Assembly (NCBI GenBank): GCA_964542435.1
Contig: CAZIVE010000006.1
Coordinates: 1 to 47,507, forward strand
DNA from: CAZIVE01 sp964542435
GTDB taxonomy: Bacteria > Bacteroidota > Bacteroidia > Bacteroidales > Tannerellaceae
Direction of reading: 5' to 3'
DNA: 47,507 nucleotides
Shown here piece by piece: positions 43,066-47,507 of the stretch. The translations under genes and the position numbers were made by a program. Position 1 is the stretch's first letter. The number at the start of each line of letters is the position of its first letter. Under the pieces are notes generated by a model. That model made no database searches. It worked only from the letters and a program-made list of their open reading frames with translations, and had not been told where the DNA came from.

Positions 43066-45705
43066 TTATTTTAATAAATCAACCAGCAGACTGCCGGTCT
43101 GGAATACAATGAAGGCAACGATCCATGCCAATACGCAGGTGTAGCCAATGACGAGTGCGCCCCATTTCCAGGAGCCGGATTCCTTGACGATGGCTGTGAT
43201 GGTCGCTATGCACGGGAAATAAATCAGTACAAAGAACATCAGACTTAATGCCACAATAGGTGTGAAGTCCGGTGTGCCGTTTCCGTTGGTATCTTCTGTC
43301 AGACGTTGTGACAATACCTCCGAATCATCTGAGTTCCCAGTGTAGAGTACGCTTAGCGTGCTGACAACAACTTCTTTCGCTGCCATTCCGCTCAGCAGAC
43401 TGACGCTGATCTTCCAGTTGAACCCGAGCGGACTGACGACGGGCTGTATGGCCTGACCGATCTGTCCGATGAACGAATGCTGCTGATGGTCGATTGTCAT
43501 GAGCTGCTTCAGATGCCCCACTTGACTGCTTTTGGCGGATGCATCAAGATTGGATTGCTCCACTTGTGCGATCTCCTGCTCAAACCGTGAGCTGTTGACT
43601 GTCGTGCGGGGAAAATAGCCGAGGAACCAAATGATGATGGATGCCACGAGGATAACGCCACCCATCTTTTTCAGATACTGTTTCGCCTTTTCCCACATAT
43701 GTAGCAGGATACTCTTTCCTGTAGGCATCCGATAAGGCGGAAGTTCCATTACGAACGGCGTGTCTTCTTTGTTGAAAAGGAATCGGCGGAATAGACGTGC
43801 CATGACGACAGCGAGGAAGATGCCTGTGACATAAAGCAGCAGCATCACGACGCTGGCATTCTTTGAGAAGAAGGCGCCTGTCAGCAATATGTATAAAGGA
43901 AGACGGGCACTGCAACTCATCAACGGCGTGATCAGCATGGTGATCATACGGCTGGTGCGGCTTTCTATGGTGCGCGTCGCCATGACGGCCGGCACATTGC
44001 ACCCGAAGCCCATGACGAGCGGAATGAACGATTTGCCGTGAAGTCCCATCTTGTGCATGATCTTATCCATGATGAATGCGGCACGTGCCATGTATCCGGA
44101 ATCTTCCATGAAGGAGATGAACAGATAGAGAATCAGAATATTGGGCAGGAACACGATCACGCCGCCAACGCCTCCGATGATGCCATCGACCAGCAGATCT
44201 TTCAGTGGTCCCGGCGACATATAGGTGTGAACGAACTCGCTGATCCACGTCACGATGTCCGAAATCCAGTCCATGGGATATTGTCCGAGACGGAACGTGG
44301 CTTCGAACATGATCCACATGAAGAAGAAGAAGATGGGAAAACCGATGATCTTGTTCGTCACGATGGAGTCGATGATCTTGGTGGATTGCCGGAGATCTTT
44401 GGCGCTTGAATCTTCGTAAGCTTCCTGCAATGCGCCTGCGATGAAGCCATATTTTGCATTCATGATGGCCGTCTCGCTGTCTTCGTTCTGCGATTTCAGG
44501 ATGTTGGCGCATTGGCGGTCACGGACGGTAATGATCTGTCGGCTGTTGGGCAAGGTCTTGACCAGTTCGTCAGCCTTGCGGTCGCGTTCGAGCAGTTTGA
44601 TGGAAAGATAACGTAGGGAATATTTGTGGCGGATATGTTCGTCTTTGGCCAATTCGGCTTTGACGTTGTCGATGGCCATCTCGATATCTTGGCCGTGATT
44701 GATGTGTATGTGGCGGAAGACGTTGCCGTGCGGTTTGATGCCGTGAGCAAAATCCTCCTGGTGTTCTAGTTCGTTCGCTGCAGGATCGCCGTGATATTGA
44801 CGATGCCAGTCTTGCAGCTCTTTCTGAACTTCGGGATTGATGTTGCCGTTGTCATCCAAAAAATCCACACCTTCATACAAGTTGATGATGATGTGGAACA
44901 ACATATCGACACCTTCGCCCGTCTTGCAGACGGTAGGAACCATGGGTACACCGAAGAGTTTGCCCAAGAGCTGGTGGTCGAGTTTGTTGCCGCTTTCCTC
45001 CAGCTCGTCATACATGTTCAGAGCGACCACCATACGGAGGTTCATGTCGATGAGCTGTGTGGTTAGGTACAGATTGCGTTCGAGGTTGGAGACATCCACC
45101 ACATTGAGGACGATATCTGGCGTCTTTTCGATGATCTGCTCGCGTACGTAGAGTTCTTCGGGACTGTATGCCGAAAGGGAATAGGTCCCGGGCAGATCGA
45201 CGATCTCAAATTCGTAACCTTCGAAAGAGAAATGTCCCGTTTTGGCATCGACGGTTACGCCGCTGTAGTTGCCAACCCGTTCGTGTCCGCCCGAGGCGAG
45301 GTTGAAAAGGGATGTCTTGCCGCAGTTGGGATTGCCGACAAGCGCCACGTTGATAGTGCGTCGTTTGGAAAGGGCGAGCTGCTTCAACTCTTCGTCGGTG
45401 AGTGTCTCGTTTTCTTCTATGGATCCTTGTGATTCGGGCAGTTTGATACCCTGTTTGGTCGCTTCCAGCCGGCGGGCTTCATCCATGCTGATGATTTCGA
45501 TCATGGCTGCCTCTTCGTGACGCAGCGAGATCTCATAATTCATGATCTTATATTTGACGGGATCTTTGAGTGGCGCATTTAACAGAACCTCGACAACCTT
45601 CCCTTTGATAAAACCCATTTCCACAATCCTTTTGCGGAAGCCACCATGTCCCAATACTTTTACCACGACTCCTCTTTCGCCGGTATGAAGTTCGGATAAT
45701 CTCAT
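43066..45705 (-). CDS. feoB: Fused FeoA-FeoB ferrous iron transporter
   Basis: An 879-residue inner-membrane iron(II) transporter. Residues 1-74 form a FeoA SH3-like domain (MRLSELHTGERGVVVKVLG). The FeoB G domain follows with GNPNCGKTSLFN (124-135), VGNYSGVTVDAK, IVDLPGTYSL and LNMYD. The membrane part has about nine or ten segments (FMWIMFEATFRLGQYP, the Gate motif VMGFGCNVPAVMATRT, and the later GMAAKEVVVSTL). ATG 45705 is preferred to an upstream TTG at 45735. The FeoA-FeoB fusion is common in this phylum. The Cys-rich p12 gene follows after 13 bases. Confidence 0.95.
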   Translation of the reverse strand: MRLSELHTGERGVVVKVLGHGGFRKRIVEMGFIKGKVVEVLLNAPLKDPVKYKIMNYEISLRHEEAAMIEIISMDEARRLEATKQGIKLPESQGSIEENETLTDEELKQLALSKRRTINVALVGNPNCGKTSLFNLASGGHERVGNYSGVTVDAKTGHFSFEGYEFEIVDLPGTYSLSAYSPEELYVREQIIEKTPDIVLNVVDVSNLERNLYLTTQLIDMNLRMVVALNMYDELEESGNKLDHQLLGKLFGVPMVPTVCKTGEGVDMLFHIIINLYEGVDFLDDNGNINPEVQKELQDWHRQYHGDPAANELEHQEDFAHGIKPHGNVFRHIHINHGQDIEMAIDNVKAELAKDEHIRHKYSLRYLSIKLLERDRKADELVKTLPNSRQIITVRDRQCANILKSQNEDSETAIMNAKYGFIAGALQEAYEDSSAKDLRQSTKIIDSIVTNKIIGFPIFFFFMWIMFEATFRLGQYPMDWISDIVTWISEFVHTYMSPGPLKDLLVDGIIGGVGGVIVFLPNILILYLFISFMEDSGYMARAAFIMDKIMHKMGLHGKSFIPLVMGFGCNVPAVMATRTIESRTSRMITMLITPLMSCSARLPLYILLTGAFFSKNASVVMLLLYVTGIFLAVVMARLFRRFLFNKEDTPFVMELPPYRMPTGKSILLHMWEKAKQYLKKMGGVILVASIIIWFLGYFPRTTVNSSRFEQEIAQVEQSNLDASAKSSQVGHLKQLMTIDHQQHSFIGQIGQAIQPVVSPLGFNWKISVSLLSGMAAKEVVVSTLSVLYTGNSDDSEVLSQRLTEDTNGNGTPDFTPIVALSLMFFVLIYFPCIATITAIVKESGSWKWGALVIGYTCVLAWIVAFIVFQTGSLLVDLLK

Positions 45706-45724
45706 TTCTCTTTCTATTTTGTTG

Positions 45725-45756
45725 CGAAGGTACACTTTTCGCCCGCCATAAGCAAA
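45725..45756 (-). promoter_or_regulatory. Promoter of feoAB
   Basis: On the minus strand TTTG (45756-45753) and TACCTTCG (45732-45725), one base off TAnnTTTG, are separated by 20 bases, and the -7 box ends 19 bases before ATG 45705. A Fur operator could not be identified by eye. Confidence 0.55.
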
Positions 45757-45763
45757 ATATATT

Positions 45764-45793
45764 TTTGTTTATTCGTGGCTTTGATTACTTTTG
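45764..45793 (+). promoter_or_regulatory. Promoter of the lipoprotein gene at 45818
   Basis: TTTG (45764-45767) and TACTTTTG (45786-45793) with an 18-base spacer form a good Bacteroidota promoter, 24 bases before the start codon. It is divergent to the feoAB promoter. Confidence 0.65.
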
Positions 45794-45817
45794 TGACCAA
45801 ATTAAAAGGAAAGCTAT

Positions 45818-46381
45818 ATGAAAAAAAACATCTCCATTATCTTTACGCTTGCCACGATGCTCGTATTCATCTTAGCAGGCTGTCAGCAGAGAAAACCGCT
45901 GAAAGAGTTTACTTTTTCTTACAGTATGGAAAGTGAGAACAACTATAAGGTTTCCGTCACTTTCGACAGCAAGAAGCATTTTAAGATCGAGAAGTACAAT
46001 TATTTCATGGACAATATGGATCAGATGAAGCGTCCGTTCGTTTACGACAGCACGCTCTCTGAACAGGAATATAAAGACCTGCATGAACTGCTTGAGAAAA
46101 CGAACTTCGCCAAGATGAAGGATTCCTACGGCTTTAACCAAAAGGACAACGGATTGGATCTGATTCATCAGGTGAAATTCACAGCTGACGGTCAGCAGAA
46201 GTTCATCACCATCAAGAGCGTGAAGATGAAGGAACTGCCTAAGTCGTTCACTCGCGTGCTGGCTTTCATCAACAAGTTCCTTATCGTTCACAATCCTGAT
46301 AAGTTGAAATCACAGGTCGCAGCAGAACCGCTGGTCGCTGCGAAGGACTCTGCAAAGGTAGACTCTACTAAAACCAAATAA
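45818..46381 (+). CDS. Lipoprotein of unknown function
   Basis: A 187-residue predicted lipoprotein: the signal peptide ends in a lipobox (FILAGCQQ, lipidated Cys22). The mature part is a small mixed domain (EFTFSYSMESENNYKVSVTFDSKKHFKIEKY, then a helix with LSEQEYKDLHELLEKTNFAKM), followed by an Ala/Lys/Ser-rich tail. No family could be recognised. It is divergent to feoAB with its own promoter and a terminator just downstream, so it is probably monocistronic. Confidence 0.65.
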   Translation: MKKNISIIFTLATMLVFILAGCQQRKPLKEFTFSYSMESENNYKVSVTFDSKKHFKIEKYNYFMDNMDQMKRPFVYDSTLSEQEYKDLHELLEKTNFAKMKDSYGFNQKDNGLDLIHQVKFTADGQQKFITIKSVKMKELPKSFTRVLAFINKFLIVHNPDKLKSQVAAEPLVAAKDSAKVDSTKTK

Positions 46382-46389
46382 ATTCCAGA

Positions 46390-46431
46390 ACGGTTGGCAT
46401 GATCTTCATGGGCATGCCAATCGTCTTTTTT
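46390..46431 (+). terminator. Intrinsic terminator of the lipoprotein gene
   Basis: ACGGTTGGCATG (from about 46390) pairs with CATGCCAATCGT around a 10-base loop and is followed by TTTTTT. G:U pairing occurs once. Confidence 0.75.
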
Positions 46432-46762
46432 ATCTCTGTCTTTCTTTTTCCAATCTGCCTGTTTCCCCGCCTAAGATGTTCTTTTAATTTGAACGCATGT
46501 TCCCAGTAAATGCATTCGTTGTTGGTAGAATCAGATCAAAGATGGTTGCATCCTTGTGTGTATTTCTATGACCCTATCTATGTCACATTTCCTCATCCTA
46601 TAGAAAGCCGATGGTCGTATGGAAAAAATCGTGAAATTGTTTTAATAAATTAAATATATCAGTAACTTTACGGTCGATCATAATGCGTTGAGTTTTTTTA
46701 TGGAAATTGCTCCGCATAGTCATAAGGGGGCATTGTTATGAAATAACTATTAATCTATTTTT
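46432..46762. other. Gene-free spacer before the sensor gene
   Basis: I find no gene, repeat or structured RNA in this ~330-base stretch. A possible promoter is at 46663-46670 (TAACTTTA, one base off the -7 consensus, with TTG about 22 bases upstream), leaving a leader of about 90 bases before the next start codon. Confidence 0.4.
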
Positions 46763-47507
46763 ATGCACTGCATACTGGTGAAAAAGTTGTTATGGGTTTC
46801 ATTGTTCTTCTTTTTCATAACTCTCTTTCTGGGGAGTTGTCAAAGAAAAGGAACTACTGTGCACCATATCCTGCTGATTCACTCCTATGAAGAAACCAAT
46901 CCTATTTATCCTTCCTTGAATAAAGCCATAAAAGATGCTTTTAAGAAGCAGGGCGTTGTTGTAGATATTCGCATGCTTTATCTCAACAGCGAGATCTATT
47001 GGCCGCATGAGAAAAATGCCATCATCCGCAAGTTCTTAAATGACAATGCTTCGTGGAAACCGGAAGTACTGCTGGTTAACGACGATCAGGCACTGTTTTC
47101 TTTGGTGAACAGCAACAACAAACGGTCGCATAAGATTCCGATCATCTTCGCTGGTGTAAATTATATGCCCTGGCAATCCATGCGGAAGTTCAACTACACC
47201 AATATTGCTGGTTTCCATGACAAACCCGATTTGAAGAAGAACATTGAACTGATCGAACGACTCTCCGGCAAGAGCGTCATCGATATCAACTTCGACCAGA
47301 CGAGTGATTACGGAGCTTTGGTATGCGAAACCATTTACCGGCAACTGAAAGATTCTCCGTATCGGATGGATTTCTCAAGCCTCTACAAAAGCGGACTGAT
47401 CAAGACGGCACAGGATTCTCTGCTGATGCCTCAGGACTCGGCGTTCAATGCACGCCAGCTGGATATCCGGACGCAACGGCCGGACTCAACCTATGTGCAC
47501 ATGGTCA
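46763..47507 (+). CDS. Start of a probable sensor kinase or ABC-type periplasmic-binding lipoprotein
   Basis: An open frame from ATG 46763 runs off the window end (248 codons). A hydrophobic signal-like stretch (residues 7-25, ending LFLGSCQRK) is followed by a periplasmic domain starting HHILLIHSYEETNPIYPSLNKA, with KPEVLLVNDDQAL and HKIPIIFAGVNYM. This order (nucleotide-free Rossmann lobes with DDQAL and IPIIFAGVN) is typical of the ABC substrate-binding-like sensor domain of Bacteroidales hybrid sensor kinases. LGSC could instead be a lipobox. The effector part lies outside the window, so the final type is unconfirmed. Confidence 0.6.
   Translation, partial: MHCILVKKLLWVSLFFFFITLFLGSCQRKGTTVHHILLIHSYEETNPIYPSLNKAIKDAFKKQGVVVDIRMLYLNSEIYWPHEKNAIIRKFLNDNASWKPEVLLVNDDQALFSLVNSNNKRSHKIPIIFAGVNYMPWQSMRKFNYTNIAGFHDKPDLKKNIELIERLSGKSVIDINFDQTSDYGALVCETIYRQLKDSPYRMDFSSLYKSGLIKTAQDSLLMPQDSAFNARQLDIRTQRPDSTYVHMV

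Overview
The window comes from the chromosome of a Bacteroidales bacterium, most likely a member of the Prevotellaceae or a close relative. The evidence is a SusC/SusD outer-membrane pair, Bacteroidota-only families (DUF4924, DUF3822, the sigma/membrane/Spy-like trio), a fused FeoA-FeoB iron transporter, and repeated promoter-like TAnnTTTG elements, several of them paired with an upstream TTTG. Most of the content is housekeeping. I see no tRNA or rRNA gene, no insertion sequence, no phage and no CRISPR array. Three runs of exactly 100 N (24997-25096, 37923-38022, 39678-39777) are scaffold gaps, so this is a draft assembly.

Layout. 1-5128: the tail of a dipeptidyl-peptidase III, an AlkD-like protein, a Fur-family regulator, purA, a membrane zinc peptidase and hisS, all on the plus strand. 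5129-5806: a terminator, a 42-bp tandem repeat array and the leader of groES-groEL. 7909-9428: an ECF sigma factor with a membrane partner and a Spy-like periplasmic protein. 9628-13435 (minus): rluA, a DsbD-type thiol reductase and mazG, probably one transcript behind a textbook Bacteroidota promoter. 13560-13805: a second array, 41-bp period. 13874-18561 (minus): susC-susD. 18849-21881: DUF4924, rfbD and prfC. 22037-24874: a MarR regulator and a four-domain CoA-disulfide/persulfide oxidoreductase. 25255-29331 (minus): yjjG, a coiled-coil lipoprotein, rsmI, a small conserved protein and a RecD-like helicase. 29425-31427: a membrane protein, DUF3822 and rsmD, ending at a shared terminator with the convergent pepD. 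32927-33488: a gene-free stretch with two pairs of dyads. 33489-36210 (minus): a DASS anion transporter, a DUF2400 protein and gloA. 36340-39526: wecB, an acetyltransferase cut by a gap, a Crp/Fnr regulator, a Gdx-like SMR exporter and a second acetyltransferase. 39570-39870: a third array with 41-bp period, broken by a gap. 39996-47507: cls, ugd, the feoAB/p12 iron locus, a lipoprotein and the start of a probable sensor kinase.

How the parts relate. Several units concern thiol and oxidative balance (DsbD, CoA-disulfide reductase fusion, glyoxalase) and iron (Fur family, FeoAB-p12). rfbD, wecB and ugd supply nucleotide sugars for surface polysaccharide but are scattered rather than clustered. 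RsmI, RsmD and RluA modify rRNA or tRNA.

The most unusual feature is non-coding. Three separate intergenic arrays share a 41-42 bp period, about four helical turns of DNA, although their sequences mostly differ. Two of them carry a short perfect dyad in each unit, and all three sit between the end of one transcription unit and the promoter of the next. A fourth spacer (33138-33412) has related-looking paired dyads. I cannot assign these elements a function from the sequence alone.
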